A stretch of 38,626 nt of DNA from Bifidobacteriaceae bacterium (GCA_031278655.1 JAITJZ010000071.1:1-38626); one strand, 5' to 3'. Counted from the stretch's first letter, positions 15,431 through 26,081 are shown. Translations and numbers: made by a program. The notes: a model not told the origin generated them from the sequence alone.

Positions 15431-17322
15431 GCACCCCACCCGACGCCAGCGCCGGCCCGGTTTCCCCTGCCGACGATGCCGTCAACCCCCTTCCAGCAGC
15501 CGAACAGTCCGCCAGCCCCAAGCCAGAGCCAGCCGACCCGCCAGCCCCCGAGCCGGGGCCAGCCGACCCGCCAGCGCCCGAGCCAGCCCCCGAGCCAGCC
15601 CCCGAGCCAGCGCCCGCGCTAATTGACGCGCCAGCCCCCGAGCCGGAGCCGGAGGCCACGCCAGCCGACCCGCCAGCCACCGAGGCGGACCCAGCGCCCG
15701 CGCTAATTGACCCGCCAGCGCCCGAGCCCGAGCCAGCCCCCGAGCCAGCGCCCGCGCTAATTGACGCGCCAGCCCCCGAGCCGGAGCCCGCGCCCGAGCC
15801 GGAGCCAGCCGACGCGCCTGAGACGGCCGCGCCCGAACCAACGCCCGAAGCGCCCAGCCAGCCCGAAGCGCCGAGCCAGCCCGAAGCGCCCAGCGAGCCC
15901 GAAGCGCCAGCCGCGGCGACGGCATCGGGCGACGAACCGGCGCCGGCCACGCCCAAGCCGAGCGTCCTGGCCGCCAAACCGGGGCCGCGGGCGATCCCCC
16001 GGCCCGGCCCGCGCGCAGGCGCGCCGGCGGTGACCAAACCGATCGTTGTCCCAGCCCACGCCGAAGAAGACGTCGCCCGGGCGAGCGAATGGGGCCGGGT
16101 CGAGGCGGACGGCACCGTCTACGTCAAGGAAGGCAAGTCGGAGCGGGCCGTTGGGCAGTTCCCCGGCGTCGGGGCGCCCGAGGCGCTGGCGCTCTACGCG
16201 CGGCGCTTCCTCGACCTCGAAGCCCAGGTCAAACTGTTCGAGGCGCGGGTCGAGAGCCTGACGCAGAAGGACATCGACCAAACGCTGGCGACCCTCAAGC
16301 AGGCGCTGGCCGAACCGGCGGCCGTCGGCGACTTGGAAGGTCTGCGCGCGCGTTTCCGCGCCGTCAAAGCCCAGGCGGCGGCCGTGCGCCAGCGCGTCGA
16401 GGCCGAGCGGGCGGCGGCCAAGGCCCAGGCCTTAGCGGATCGCACCGCCCTGGTGGAGCAGGCCGAGGCCATCGCCGACCAGCACAGCGAGCAGATCAAC
16501 TGGAAACGGGCCTCGACCGAACTGCGCGAGATCCTCGACACCTGGCGCGAAGCGCAACGCACAGGTCCAAAGATCGACCGGGCGACCGAGGACGAGCTGT
16601 GGCGGCGCTTCTCGCACGCCCGCGCCGGCTTCGACCGCAAGCGGCGCACCTTCTTCGCCGAGTTGGACAAGCGCCAAGGCGCCACCAAACTGGTCAAGGA
16701 GCAGATCGTGGCTGCCGCCGAGAAGCTGGCGACGTCACAGGATTGGGGCGCCACCGGCCGTGAGTTCCGGGATTTGATGGATCGCTGGCGGGCGGCGGGA
16801 CGCTTGGGCCGACGCGACGATGACGCCCTCTGGGAGCGTTTCCGCGCCGCCCAAGATCAGTTCTTCCGCGCGCGCGACGCCCAGCACGCCGCCAACGACG
16901 CCGAAAGGGACGCCAACCTGCAGGCCAAACTGGCTGTCATCGCCGAGGCGGAGGCGCTCCTGCCGGTGCGCGACCTGCGCGCGGCCAAGGCCAAACTGAG
17001 GGAGCTCGAGGACCGCTGGGACCAGATCGGCCATGTGCCCCGCCGAGACCAGGATCGCGTCGAGGCGCGCATGAAGGCCGTCGAGGACACGGTCCGGGGC
17101 GAGGAGGAACGCAATTGGCGCAAGTCCAACCCGGAGACCGTGGCCCGTCTGAACTCGATGACCAGCCAGCTCGAAGCGGTCATCGAGGGCCTGCGGCGCA
17201 AGCTCGTCAAAGTCGAGGCCTCCGGCGACCAAACCGCCATCACGGCGCTTCAGGAGGACATCAAGGGTCGCCAGCAGATGCTCGACAACCTCTTGCGCTC
17301 GGCTGAGCGCGGTTGGGAATGA
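15427..17322 (+). CDS. DUF349 domain protein with Pro/Ala/Glu-rich N-terminus
   Basis: This 631-residue protein starts at a GTG that overlaps the cyclophilin stop (GTGA), so the two are coupled. Residues about 1-185 are a low-complexity Pro/Ala/Glu/Ser segment containing PALID(A/P)PAPEPEP three times (DNA copies near 15610, 15693 and 15748). Residues about 215-620 carry several DUF349 repeats. These are long charged helices with recurrent (D/E)xWRxAxR and LWxRF motifs, such as TWREAQRTGPK, LWRRFSHAR, RWRAAGRLGRRDDDALWERF and RWDQIGHVPRRD. The C-terminus is a predicted coiled coil. Proteins of this family occur next to relA and the cyclophilin gene in many actinobacteria; the role is not established. 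A dispersed 12-mer copy lies in the repetitive segment (15919-15930). It is convergent with relA, 12 bp away. Confidence 0.88.
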   Translation: MSTPPDASAGPVSPADDAVNPLPAAEQSASPKPEPADPPAPEPGPADPPAPEPAPEPAPEPAPALIDAPAPEPEPEATPADPPATEADPAPALIDPPAPEPEPAPEPAPALIDAPAPEPEPAPEPEPADAPETAAPEPTPEAPSQPEAPSQPEAPSEPEAPAAATASGDEPAPATPKPSVLAAKPGPRAIPRPGPRAGAPAVTKPIVVPAHAEEDVARASEWGRVEADGTVYVKEGKSERAVGQFPGVGAPEALALYARRFLDLEAQVKLFEARVESLTQKDIDQTLATLKQALAEPAAVGDLEGLRARFRAVKAQAAAVRQRVEAERAAAKAQALADRTALVEQAEAIADQHSEQINWKRASTELREILDTWREAQRTGPKIDRATEDELWRRFSHARAGFDRKRRTFFAELDKRQGATKLVKEQIVAAAEKLATSQDWGATGREFRDLMDRWRAAGRLGRRDDDALWERFRAAQDQFFRARDAQHAANDAERDANLQAKLAVIAEAEALLPVRDLRAAKAKLRELEDRWDQIGHVPRRDQDRVEARMKAVEDTVRGEEERNWRKSNPETVARLNSMTSQLEAVIEGLRRKLVKVEASGDQTAITALQEDIKGRQQMLDNLLRSAERGWE

Positions 17323-17334
17323 CCGGCGGTTGGG

Positions 17335-19629
17335 TCAGATGTGGTGGCGGCCAGACCCGGTGATCCGGTAGGCGTCGAAGACGCCATCGACCCGCCGGGT
17401 GGCGGCCAGAACCGCGTCCAGGTGCGAGGCGTCGGCCAACTCGAAGACGAACCGGTTGATCGCCACTCGATCTTTGGTGGTCGAGACCTCGGCCGAAAGG
17501 ATGTTGACGTGGGCCTCGGACAGGGCCTTGGTCACATCAGAGAGCAGATGATGGCGATCGAGGGCCTCGACCTGAATCTGCACCAAATACGATCCCTGGG
17601 TGTGATCGCGCCAAGAGACTTCCACAATCCGCTCCGGCGAATTGCGCCGCGCCGCCTCGGCGTTGGCGCATTCCACCCAATGCACCGACACGCCCGACCC
17701 GCGCGTGACGAAACCGACGATCTCGTCGCCGGGAACCGGCGTGCAGCAGCGGGCCAACTTGACCCAGACGTCATCGAGCCCGCTGACGGCCACACCCGGG
17801 TCGCCGCCGCCCCTGGCTTGGCTCAAACGCTGCGACACGCCGGGGCGTGAGACCTCGACGATGTCTTCCTCGTTGCCAGCCTCCCCGCCCAGCGACGCGA
17901 CCAGTTTCTCGACCATCGAGTGCGCCGAGTAGCGGCCCTCGCCCACGGCCGCGTAGAGCGCCGACACATCCTGGAAGCGCAGCTCGTTGGCCAGGGCCAG
18001 GAGCGTCTCATGGGACATCAGGCGCTGGATCGGCAGGTTCTGCTTGCGCATCTCCTTGCCGATCTGGTCCTTGCCCTTCTCGACGGCTTCCTCGCGCCGC
18101 TCTTTGGTGAACCACTGCCTGATCTTGTTGCGCGCCCGCGGCGACTTGACGAACACCAGCCAGTCACGCGATGGCCCCTGGCCTGGGGTCTTAGATGTGA
18201 AGATCTCAACAACGTCGCCAGTCTGGAGTTCCGTGTCGAGGGCAACCAGACGCGAGTTGACGCGCGCCCCAACCGTCCGGTGCCCCACTTCGGTGTGCAC
18301 AGCGTAAGCGAAGTCGACCGGCGTCGACCCGGACGGCAGCGCCAACACATCGCCCTTCGGGGTGAAAACATAAACCTCGGCCCGGCCGATCTCATAGCGC
18401 AAGGAATCCAAGAACTCGCCCGGGTCTTGGGTCTCGCGCTGCCAATCGATCAACTGACGCAGCCAGTTCATGTCGGTGGCGTTGCTGGCCGAGGACTGGG
18501 TTCCTTCCTTGTATTTCCAGTGCGCGGCCACGCCGTATTCACTGCGGCGGTGCATGTCATGTGTGCGGATCTGGATTTCCACGGGTTTCCCGGAGGGGCC
18601 GATCACCGTTGTGTGCAGCGACTGGTACATATTGAACTTTGGCCGCGCTATGTAATCCTTGAACCGCCCCGGCACCGGGTTCCAGCGCGCATGGACAGTG
18701 CCCAGCGCAGCATAGCAATCACGCACCGTGTCGACCAGAATTCGCACGCCGACCAAATCATAGATGTCAGCCAGGTCGCGTCCGCGCACAATCATCTTCT
18801 GATAAATCGAGTAATAGTGCTTCGGCCGGCCGGTGACCGCGCCCTTGATCTTGTTGGCTCTGAGGTCGGCTTTGACCTGCTCGGCCACGACCCGGAGGTA
18901 CTCATCGCGGGCTGGGGCGCGATCCGCCACCACTCGCACCACTTCCTCGTAAACCCGTGGGTGCAAGGTGGCGAAGGACAAGTCCTCCAATTCCCATTTG
19001 ATAGTGTTCATTCCTAGCCGGTGGGCCAGCGGGGCATAGATCTCGAGCGTCTCGCGGGCTTTCAACTCAGCCGATTCGACGGAAACATATTTCCAGGTGC
19101 GGGCGTTGTGAAGGCGATCGGCGAGCTTTATCAACAACACCCGGATGTCTTTGGCGGTGGCCACAACCATTTTGCGGACGGTCTCAGATTGGGCGGCCTC
19201 GCCGTAAGTGACTTTGTCGAGTTTGGTCACGCCATCGACCAACTGGGCTATTTCCTCGCCGAATTCGCGCCGCAATTCTGTCAGCGAATAGGGGGTGTCC
19301 TCGACCGTGTCGTGCAAGAGCGCCGCCGCCAGGGTCGATGGCGTCATCCCCAGTTCGGCCAGAATGGTCGCCACCGCTACCGGATGGGTGATGTACGGCT
19401 CGCCGTTCTTGCGCGTTTGGCCCTCGTGGACGCGCTCGGCAACGCCATAGGCCCGCTCCACCAGTTCGATCGAGGCCTTTGGATGCGATGCCCGCAGGGC
19501 CGTCAAGACCGGTTCGAGCGCTGGCGGGGTGGTCTGGTGGCCGCGAAATCCCGGCAGCCATGACAGCGGCCCTGAGTGCGCGCCGCCAGCGTCCACCTGC
19601 GTCTTGGAAGCGGTGCTGGCGTCGGACAT
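17335..19629 (-). CDS. relA: Bifunctional (p)ppGpp synthetase/hydrolase Rel
   Basis: This 764-residue RelA/SpoT homologue makes and degrades (p)ppGpp in the stringent response. Hydrolase domain: THP at 81-83 and HDTVED at 106-111. Synthetase domain (about 255-370): [11 protein letters not shown] with the RFKD motif at 322-325, [10 protein letters not shown], and EIQIRT at 351-356. RxKD, rather than ExDD, is the known mark of bifunctional Rel enzymes. Then come a TGS domain ([31 protein letters not shown], given in part), a helical region, a conserved-cysteine segment ([20 protein letters not shown]) and a C-terminal ACT/RRM domain. The length is typical. The ATG at 19629 has no ribosome binding site but follows TAGAAT by six bases, suggesting a leaderless mRNA with its own promoter, separate from apt. 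Confidence 0.97.
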   Translation of the reverse strand: MSDASTASKTQVDAGGAHSGPLSWLPGFRGHQTTPPALEPVLTALRASHPKASIELVERAYGVAERVHEGQTRKNGEPYITHPVAVATILAELGMTPSTLAAALLHDTVEDTPYSLTELRREFGEEIAQLVDGVTKLDKVTYGEAAQSETVRKMVVATAKDIRVLLIKLADRLHNARTWKYVSVESAELKARETLEIYAPLAHRLGMNTIKWELEDLSFATLHPRVYEEVVRVVADRAPARDEYLRVVAEQVKADLRANKIKGAVTGRPKHYYSIYQKMIVRGRDLADIYDLVGVRILVDTVRDCYAALGTVHARWNPVPGRFKDYIARPKFNMYQSLHTTVIGPSGKPVEIQIRTHDMHRRSEYGVAAHWKYKEGTQSSASNATDMNWLRQLIDWQRETQDPGEFLDSLRYEIGRAEVYVFTPKGDVLALPSGSTPVDFAYAVHTEVGHRTVGARVNSRLVALDTELQTGDVVEIFTSKTPGQGPSRDWLVFVKSPRARNKIRQWFTKERREEAVEKGKDQIGKEMRKQNLPIQRLMSHETLLALANELRFQDVSALYAAVGEGRYSAHSMVEKLVASLGGEAGNEEDIVEVSRPGVSQRLSQARGGGDPGVAVSGLDDVWVKLARCCTPVPGDEIVGFVTRGSGVSVHWVECANAEAARRNSPERIVEVSWRDHTQGSYLVQIQVEALDRHHLLSDVTKALSEAHVNILSAEVSTTKDRVAINRFVFELADASHLDAVLAATRRVDGVFDAYRITGSGRHHI

Positions 19630-19635
19630 AGCCCA

Positions 19636-19641
19636 ATTCTA
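19636..19641 (-). promoter_or_regulatory. -10 box for a leaderless relA transcript
   Basis: TAGAAT (five of six bases of TATAAT) on the minus strand ends six bases before the relA ATG, so transcription would start at the start codon. The 17-bp spacer position upstream has no good -35 match. The rest of the 122-bp gap to apt shows nothing else recognisable. Confidence 0.5.
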
Positions 19642-19751
19642 GGACCGTCCGCCTGGGCCCGCCGGCGGTTCAGCTATCGGCGCAGGTCAAGCGAGTGTCC
19701 CGGCCAAGGGTGGGCAGGCGCGGGCGGGCGCGCTCAAGGCGCCCAGACTGT

Positions 19752-20306
19752 TCAGGGCGTCCAAACGCAGTCGATGTCGCGGCCGGGCAACTTGGCCCGG
19801 CCGCCCAGGTGCGCCAACTCGATCAGGAAACTCATGCCGAGGACCTTGGCCCCGGCCCGTTCCAGCAGATCGGCGGCGGCCGCCGCCGTCCCGCCGGTGG
19901 CCAGCACATCATCCATGATGACCACACGGGCGCCCGGGCGGATGGCGTCCTCATGCATCTCCAGCGACGCCTCGCCGTATTCCAGGGCGTAGGACTCGCG
20001 CAGCGTCACCCCGGGCAGTTTGCCGGGCTTGCGCAAAGGCACAAAGCCCAAACCGGCGTGGAAGGCCGCCGGGGCGGCCAAGATGAAGCCCCGCGCCTCG
20101 ATCCCCACCACCAGCTCAGCGCCGACGCGCTCCAGGAAATCGGCCAGGTACTCGATGACTTGGCCAAAGGCGTAAGAGTCGGCCAACAGCGGGGTGATGT
20201 CCTTGAACACCACGCCCGGGCTGGGGAAATCCGGGATGTCCCGGCAGTGCGTCGCCACCAGGTCACGGACGCGCTCCGGCGAGATCGAGTTCACCGTCAC
20301 GATCAC
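19752..20306 (-). CDS. apt: Adenine phosphoribosyltransferase
   Basis: This 184-residue enzyme salvages adenine with PRPP to give AMP. The family pattern is complete: DIPDFPSPGVVFKDITPLL near the N-terminus, VGIEARGFILAAPAA, RKPGKLPG, SYALEYGEASLEMH, and the PRPP-binding VVIMDDVLATGGTAAAA. The GTG at 20306 overlaps the secF stop by four bases (GTGA), so it is coupled to the sec operon. The Sec-apt-relA order is the usual actinobacterial one. AMP salvage feeds the same purine pool that Rel draws on, which may explain the linkage; that link is inferred. Confidence 0.96.
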   Translation of the reverse strand: MIVTVNSISPERVRDLVATHCRDIPDFPSPGVVFKDITPLLADSYAFGQVIEYLADFLERVGAELVVGIEARGFILAAPAAFHAGLGFVPLRKPGKLPGVTLRESYALEYGEASLEMHEDAIRPGARVVIMDDVLATGGTAAAAADLLERAGAKVLGMSFLIELAHLGGRAKLPGRDIDCVWTP

Positions 20307-21406
20307 CGCCCGGAACGCGCCCGGCGGCGCGGCTGCGCCTCGTGGCCGCGGTGCTCCCCGGCGCGCATCGCCCCGATGCCCGCCAGCGCCGCCGTCCCCA
20401 TGCCCACGTCGCCGCCGGCGGCTATCGCCGCCGCGCGTTTCGCCAGCACCCGTTCGGTGTGGTCGTGAATCTTGGCCTGGCGGCCTCGCAGCGCCACTTC
20501 CAGGGGCGTGGCCAGGAAGATCGACGAATAGGTGCCCGCCGCCATGCCGATGAACAGCGCCAGCGAGATGTCCTGCAGCGACGACGGCCCCAACAGCGCC
20601 CAGCCGATGAACAGGATCGACCCCACCGGCAGCAACGCCACCACCGAAGTGTTGATCGAACGGACCATGGTCTGATTGACCGCCAGGTTGGCGGCTTCGC
20701 CGTAGGTGTACTGCGATTGGTCGAGCACGCCGTCTGTGTTCTCGCGCACTTTGTCGAAGACAACCACGGTGTCATACATCGAGTAGCCCAACACCGTCAG
20801 GAACCCGATCAGGGTCGCGGGCGTGACATCGAAGCCGACCGCCGCGTACACCCCCACGGTCACGACCAGGTCGTGAATCAGGGCTGTGATGGCGGAGACG
20901 GCCATCGCCCAGTTGCGGAAGTACAGGATCATGGCCACGGCCACCAGGGCCAGGAAGATGATCGAGCCCCGCAGCGCCTTGCCCGAGACGTCGGCCCCCC
21001 AGGACGGCGACACGGTGCTGTTCGAGACCTGGTCGGTGGCGACATCGTAGGCGCCGGCCAGGGCGGTCTTGACGGCCTGGGTCTCGTCGCCGGTCAGCTT
21101 GCCGACTTGGACGCGCACGCCGCCGTCGCCCAGCGAGGTCACCTTCGGCGCCGTTTCGGGCCCGAGCACGTCATTGACGGCGTCCAGGGCCGGGGACTGC
21201 TCGGTCGAAGTGGTGCCGCCGACCCGGAACTCCGTGCCGCCGACGAATTCCAGGCCCAATTCCAGGCCGGGTTTGACCAGAAGCACGCCGCAGACGGCGA
21301 CCACCGCCGCGGCCACCGCCAACCAAATCTTGATCTTGGGCACCACCGCGTAGGACCGCCGGCCGGTGTAGAGGTCATTGCCCCATTGCGCGAATCCCTT
21401 AGCCAT
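20303..21406 (-). CDS. secF: Protein translocase subunit SecF
   Basis: This 367-residue partner of SecD uses the proton gradient to complete protein translocation through SecYEG. An N-terminal membrane helix (about 27-45) is followed by the GLEFVGGTEFRV motif and a small periplasmic-type domain. Five membrane segments follow, including ALIHDLVVTVGVYAAVGFD, TLIGFLTVLGYSMYDTVVVFDKVREN and NTSVVALLPVGSILFIG. The last two of these carry the conserved SecF patterns. Its ATG overlaps the secD stop by eight bases. The C-terminal tail (about 320-367) is Arg/Ala-rich and not conserved. Confidence 0.97.
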   Translation of the reverse strand: MAKGFAQWGNDLYTGRRSYAVVPKIKIWLAVAAAVVAVCGVLLVKPGLELGLEFVGGTEFRVGGTTSTEQSPALDAVNDVLGPETAPKVTSLGDGGVRVQVGKLTGDETQAVKTALAGAYDVATDQVSNSTVSPSWGADVSGKALRGSIIFLALVAVAMILYFRNWAMAVSAITALIHDLVVTVGVYAAVGFDVTPATLIGFLTVLGYSMYDTVVVFDKVRENTDGVLDQSQYTYGEAANLAVNQTMVRSINTSVVALLPVGSILFIGWALLGPSSLQDISLALFIGMAAGTYSSIFLATPLEVALRGRQAKIHDHTERVLAKRAAAIAAGGDVGMGTAALAGIGAMRAGEHRGHEAQPRRRARSGR

Positions 21407-23711
21407 CGAGCTCGCCCCCTTCCGTGTCGCCGCCGGTTCGCTTGGCCGCCTCGGCCGCCCGACGCTTGCGCTCGGCGATCGACAGTCCGGCCGCGCCCGG
21501 CACGCGCGCCGGTTTCGCTTCGGTCAGCACGGCGGCGTCAGCCGGGGCCGCGCCGTCCGTGCCCGATGCCGTCTGCCCGCCCGCGCTCTCAGCCGCCGGA
21601 ACGCTGTCGCCAGGGCCGCTGTCGCCAGGGCCGCTGTCAACTAAGCCGCCGTCGCCAGAGCCGCCTCCGGCCGAAGCCTCGTCCGGCGAACCCTCGCCCG
21701 GCGAATCGTCCCCCTCGGCGCCGACCGCCACCACGGCATCGGGCGTCTTGGCGAAACGTCTCCGGCCCACGTAACGGGTGGCCCCGGGGGCCCCCAACCT
21801 GTGCGGGTCGAGCCCCGACCAGGGGTGGCCCTCGCCCCAGAAGCGCGTCCGGGTCAGCAACAGGATGATCGGGTGTGTGAACAGCATCACCACCACCAGG
21901 TCCATGACCGTGGTCAGGCCGAGCGTGAAGGCGAATCCGCGCACACCGCCAACGGCCACCATGTAGAGGACGATGGCGGCGATGAAGTTGACCGCGTCCG
22001 AGGCCAGGATGGTGCGTCGGGCCCGCTGCCAGGCCAGGTCGACGGCTTGGCCGATCGGCCGCCCGACGCGCAGCTCGTCGCGGATGCGTTCGAAGTAGAC
22101 GATGAACGAGTCGGCGGTGATGCCGATGGCCACGATCAAGCCGGCCACGCCGGCCAGCGACAGCCGGTAGCCCTGCAGCCAGCCGAGCAGCACAATGGTG
22201 CCGTAGGAGATGCCGATCGCCAGGATCAGGGACAGGACGGTGACCACCGACAACGCCCGGTACTGGAAGAACGAGTAGATGGCGACCAGGATCATGCCGA
22301 TCAGGCCCGCCCACAAGCCGATTTCGAGCTGTTCGGAGCCGGCCGTCGCCGAAATCTGGTCCTGCGACTCGACGTTGAAGTTGATCGGCAGCGACCCGAA
22401 CGTCAGTTGGTCGGCCAGCGTCTTCGAGCTTTGCTGGGTGAACGAGCCGGAGATTTGGGCCTCGCCGGTGGTGATGGCGCCGTTGCAGACCTCCGGCGCG
22501 GAGATGACGACGTCATCGAGCACGATTGCGAACTGGCGCTTCGGGTCGGTCGAGTCGGCCTCGCAGGCGGCGTTGAGCTTGCGGGTGACCTCGCCGAATT
22601 GCTTGCCGCCGGCCGAGTTGAAGACGATGTCGATCACCCATTGCCCGGTGGTGTTGCCCTGTTGGGTGGTCGCCATGCCGTTGTTGGCCTTGGTCAACTC
22701 CGAGCCTTGGACCATCACCGGTCCCAGAATGTAGGCCTGCTGGCCTGATTCGTCGCAGGTGACGAGCGGTTTGTCGGCGTCGGATGGGTCGTTGCCGCGG
22801 GTTGAGCCGACCATGTCGCAGTTGATGGTCTCGGCCACCGTTTGAGCTTTGGCGACTTCCTCTGTGATGCCGCTGGCGGTTTTTTGGGCCACGGTCAGCT
22901 GGGCTTCTGAGCTTTCGAGGATGTAGGCGTATTCCTCGGCCACAGCCGCGTAGACGGTGGTCTCGTCCAGCCCGCTCTCGAGACGGGCGGCGTAGGCCTC
23001 GTCGGGCGGGACCGGCAGGAACCCGGTCGAGGCGTCGACCTTCGAGGTTGGGGTGGGGGCCGGGGACGGGCTGGCTTCGCTGTCCGATGCCGTCGGGCTG
23101 AGTTCGGCGCTAGCCTCGGTCGCCGCGTCCGCCTCGGTCGAGGACTCGTCGCCGGTCGCGTCGTCGGCGGTCGCGTCGTCGGCGGCCGCGTCATCGGCGG
23201 CGGCGTCATCGGCGGTCGTGTCCTCGGCGGCGTCTTCGCTCGGCTCCGGCTCAGGCGTGTACGAGGGGTTCGGGTAATAGCGCTGCGACCAGGCGTCCTG
23301 GGTGGTGGCGGCGGCGCTGCCGGCGTACAGGACGGTGCGGAAGGTCATCTTGGCCGACTTGGTGACCAACTCGAGGTCCTCTTGGCTGGGGTTGCCGGGG
23401 ATCGACACCACGATGTTCGAAGTGCCCTGGCGGGCGATCTCCGATTCGGCCACGCCCGAGGAATCGACCCGGGAGCGGATGATGTTGATCGCCTGGTCGA
23501 TCTGGTCGGTGGTGACCTCGGCGTTGGACTCCGAAGCCTGCGGGGTCAGCACCAGTTGCGTGCCGCCCTCCAGATCGAGGGCGAACTTCGGCAGGAAGCC
23601 GGTCTTGCCCAACGCCGAGCCGACGCCGATCGCCCCGAACAGGACTGTCACCAGCACCGCCAGCGCCACCAGGGTGCGGATGGGCCGGGCCTTTCGTGAG
23701 TGTGTAGCCAC
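21399..23711 (-). CDS. secD: Protein translocase subunit SecD
   Basis: This 770-residue protein is long for SecD because of two extensions. The core is standard. An N-terminal helix (12-32) and FALDLEGGTQLVL (the D-x-x-GG motif) lead into the P1 domain with SGVAESEIARQG. Later come FNSAGGKQFGEVT and LDDVVISAPEV, then ISGSFTQQSSKTLADQL and six membrane helices with GLIVAIGITADSFIVYFERIRDE (in part) and LGLTTVMDLVVVMLFTHPI. Inserted after residue 150 is an acidic, repetitive stretch to about 230 (T-A-D-D-A-A-A-D-D-type repeats, then Ser/Pro). A disordered tail from about 665 to 770 carries Gly/Ser/Asp repeats and two dispersed 12-mers. The GTG at 23711 has AAGGAAG about ten bases upstream. It follows yajC by 51 bp. 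Confidence 0.97.
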   Translation of the reverse strand: MATHSRKARPIRTLVALAVLVTVLFGAIGVGSALGKTGFLPKFALDLEGGTQLVLTPQASESNAEVTTDQIDQAINIIRSRVDSSGVAESEIARQGTSNIVVSIPGNPSQEDLELVTKSAKMTFRTVLYAGSAAATTQDAWSQRYYPNPSYTPEPEPSEDAAEDTTADDAAADDAAADDATADDATGDESSTEADAATEASAELSPTASDSEASPSPAPTPTSKVDASTGFLPVPPDEAYAARLESGLDETTVYAAVAEEYAYILESSEAQLTVAQKTASGITEEVAKAQTVAETINCDMVGSTRGNDPSDADKPLVTCDESGQQAYILGPVMVQGSELTKANNGMATTQQGNTTGQWVIDIVFNSAGGKQFGEVTRKLNAACEADSTDPKRQFAIVLDDVVISAPEVCNGAITTGEAQISGSFTQQSSKTLADQLTFGSLPINFNVESQDQISATAGSEQLEIGLWAGLIGMILVAIYSFFQYRALSVVTVLSLILAIGISYGTIVLLGWLQGYRLSLAGVAGLIVAIGITADSFIVYFERIRDELRVGRPIGQAVDLAWQRARRTILASDAVNFIAAIVLYMVAVGGVRGFAFTLGLTTVMDLVVVMLFTHPIILLLTRTRFWGEGHPWSGLDPHRLGAPGATRYVGRRRFAKTPDAVVAVGAEGDDSPGEGSPDEASAGGGSGDGGLVDSGPGDSGPGDSVPAAESAGGQTASGTDGAAPADAAVLTEAKPARVPGAAGLSIAERKRRAAEAAKRTGGDTEGGELDG
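23106..23236 (-). repeat. GCGTC(G/A)TCGGCGG-type tandem repeat encoding the SecD acidic linker
   Basis: On the plus strand, units such as GTCGCGTCGTCGGCG and GCCGCGTCATCGGCG repeat with a 15-bp period, in frame with secD. They encode T-A-D-D-A and A-A-D-D-A blocks. The linker would extend from the extracytoplasmic P1 domain. Confidence 0.7.
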
Positions 23712-23762
23712 CAGTGTGCTTCTTCCTTGGGACTGAGACCAAATCGCGGGGCAGGGGCCGCT

Positions 23763-24275
23763 TCAGCCGTTCTTGCCTTCGGCTTCCGGGGCGTCATCGG
23801 GCTCGTCGTCCGACTCGCCAGATCCCACGCCGCCGCCCGACTCGTCATCGGCGGCCTCGGCGTCATCGGCGGCCTCGGTCAAAGCTTCAACTTGCTCCTC
23901 CGGATACGGGGCCGTCAGATTGGCCCATTCCTCGTCCGAGACCTGGGACTTGATGGCCCGCCGCAGGTAAGCCGACTCGTCGCCGCTGGGGGACATGATC
24001 GTCAAAACGTCCCCCTGGACGTCAGTGACCGTCCCGATCATGCCGCCAACCGTCATCACCCGCTGACCAACGTCGAGGGTGCGGCGGAAATCGCCCTGTT
24101 GTTGCTGCTGCTTCTTGTTGCGCCGCGACATGAACCACATCAGCGCGATCATCCCGACCAGGAAAATCAGCATCATGTAATTGCCGGGGCCAGCGCTGGC
24201 CGATTGCTCCCCGGTGTCTGTGGTCTCCCCGTCGGCCAGCACGGCGAGCGCGATGGCGGCGTTCAGAATAGTCAA
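23763..24275 (-). CDS. yajC: Preprotein translocase subunit YajC
   Basis: This protein of about 170 residues is an accessory of SecDF. A short lumenal start is followed by one membrane helix (MMLIFLVGMIALMWFM), then the cytoplasmic core. The core has RRNKKQQQQQGDFRRTLDVGQRVMTVGGM (in part), a Q-rich run, and the conserved G-T-V-T-D-V-Q-G-D sheet region. The C-terminal third is unusually acidic (EALTEAADDAEAADDESGGG onward), an extension absent from the roughly 110-residue enterobacterial protein. I prefer the TTG at 24275, eight bases after GAGGAG; a GTG at 24284 would sit directly against that site. It heads the yajC-secD-secF-apt operon. Confidence 0.93.
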   Translation of the reverse strand: MTILNAAIALAVLADGETTDTGEQSASAGPGNYMMLIFLVGMIALMWFMSRRNKKQQQQQGDFRRTLDVGQRVMTVGGMIGTVTDVQGDVLTIMSPSGDESAYLRRAIKSQVSDEEWANLTAPYPEEQVEALTEAADDAEAADDESGGGVGSGESDDEPDDAPEAEGKNG

Positions 24276-24327
24276 CGAAAACACTCCTCAGTTGGTGAAC
24301 TGTGAAAAACGACATACGTCCGGGGTG

Positions 24328-24333
24328 AGTCTA
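24328..24333 (-). promoter_or_regulatory. Candidate -10 box of the yajC operon
   Basis: TAGACT on the minus strand lies about 50 bases before the yajC start. Transcription would begin near 24321, giving a short leader that contains the GAGGAG site. The same hexamer is found before yebC. The -35 region is not recognisable. Confidence 0.3.
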
Positions 24334-24366
24334 GCGCGACCGCACGCCCGCCGCCGCCCGCCAAGG

Positions 24367-25451
<1,085 letters not shown>

Positions 25452-25455
<4 letters not shown>

Positions 25456-26081
25456 CGGTCAGTCCTCAGGCGTCCCAGCGCGGCCCGCAGCAGCGGGCCG
25501 GCCTCGGACGGGGCGTCGGCTTCGGCTTCGACCGCCGCCAGGGCCTCGGCCGCCCGCGTGGCCGTGAAACCCAACTGCACCAGCGCCTCGTGCACAGGGG
25601 CCGCCGCCGCGCTGAGGCCGGACACCCCTGAGGCGCCCGCTCCCCCGGCCGATCCCGGCAACCCGCCCCGGCCGCCTCCGGCCGGGGCCAGTTTCCCGGC
25701 CAACGCGATGACCAGCTTTTGGGCGCCTTTGCGGCCGATCCCCGGCACCCTCACCAGGGCGGCGATGTCCTCGTTGGCCACAGCCTTGGTCAGGCCGTCC
25801 GCCCCCAGCGCCGAGACCAGCGCCAACGCCAGCTTGGGGCCAACCCCGCTGGCCGACTGCGCCGTCACGAAGACGTCCCTCTCGACGGCATCGGCGAAAC
25901 CGTAGAGCGTCAGCGAATCCTCGCGCACCACCAGATGCGTCGCCAGCCTGGCCGGCTCGCCCTGCCGCAGCCCCTCGCGGGCGCCCGGGGTCAGGGTCAC
26001 AGCCAAGCCGACGCCGCCGCACTCGATCACGGCCGAGTCCACCCCCAGGGCCACCACCGGCCCGCTGAGCGAGGCGATCAT
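25452..26081 (-). CDS. ruvA: Holliday junction DNA helicase subunit RuvA
   Basis: This 209-residue protein binds the four-way junction and loads RuvB. The N-terminal OB fold ([13 protein letters not shown] ... [14 protein letters not shown]) is followed by two helix-hairpin-helix motifs ([15 protein letters not shown] and [16 protein letters not shown]). A flexible Gly/Ala/Ser linker (about 133-162, [17 protein letters not shown]) leads to the C-terminal RuvB-binding domain ([19 protein letters not shown]). The ATG at 26081 overlaps the ruvC stop by four bases; an in-frame extension upstream is only ruvC in another frame. Confidence 0.96.

Noticed and set aside
21561-21574. Resemblance of the dispersed 12-mer to the Neisseria DNA uptake sequence (shares ATGCCGTC, here followed by TG)
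   Set aside because: The shared core is short, the organism is a distant actinobacterium, and the conserved left part (GCCC) differs. The uptake idea remains only one of several explanations for the family.
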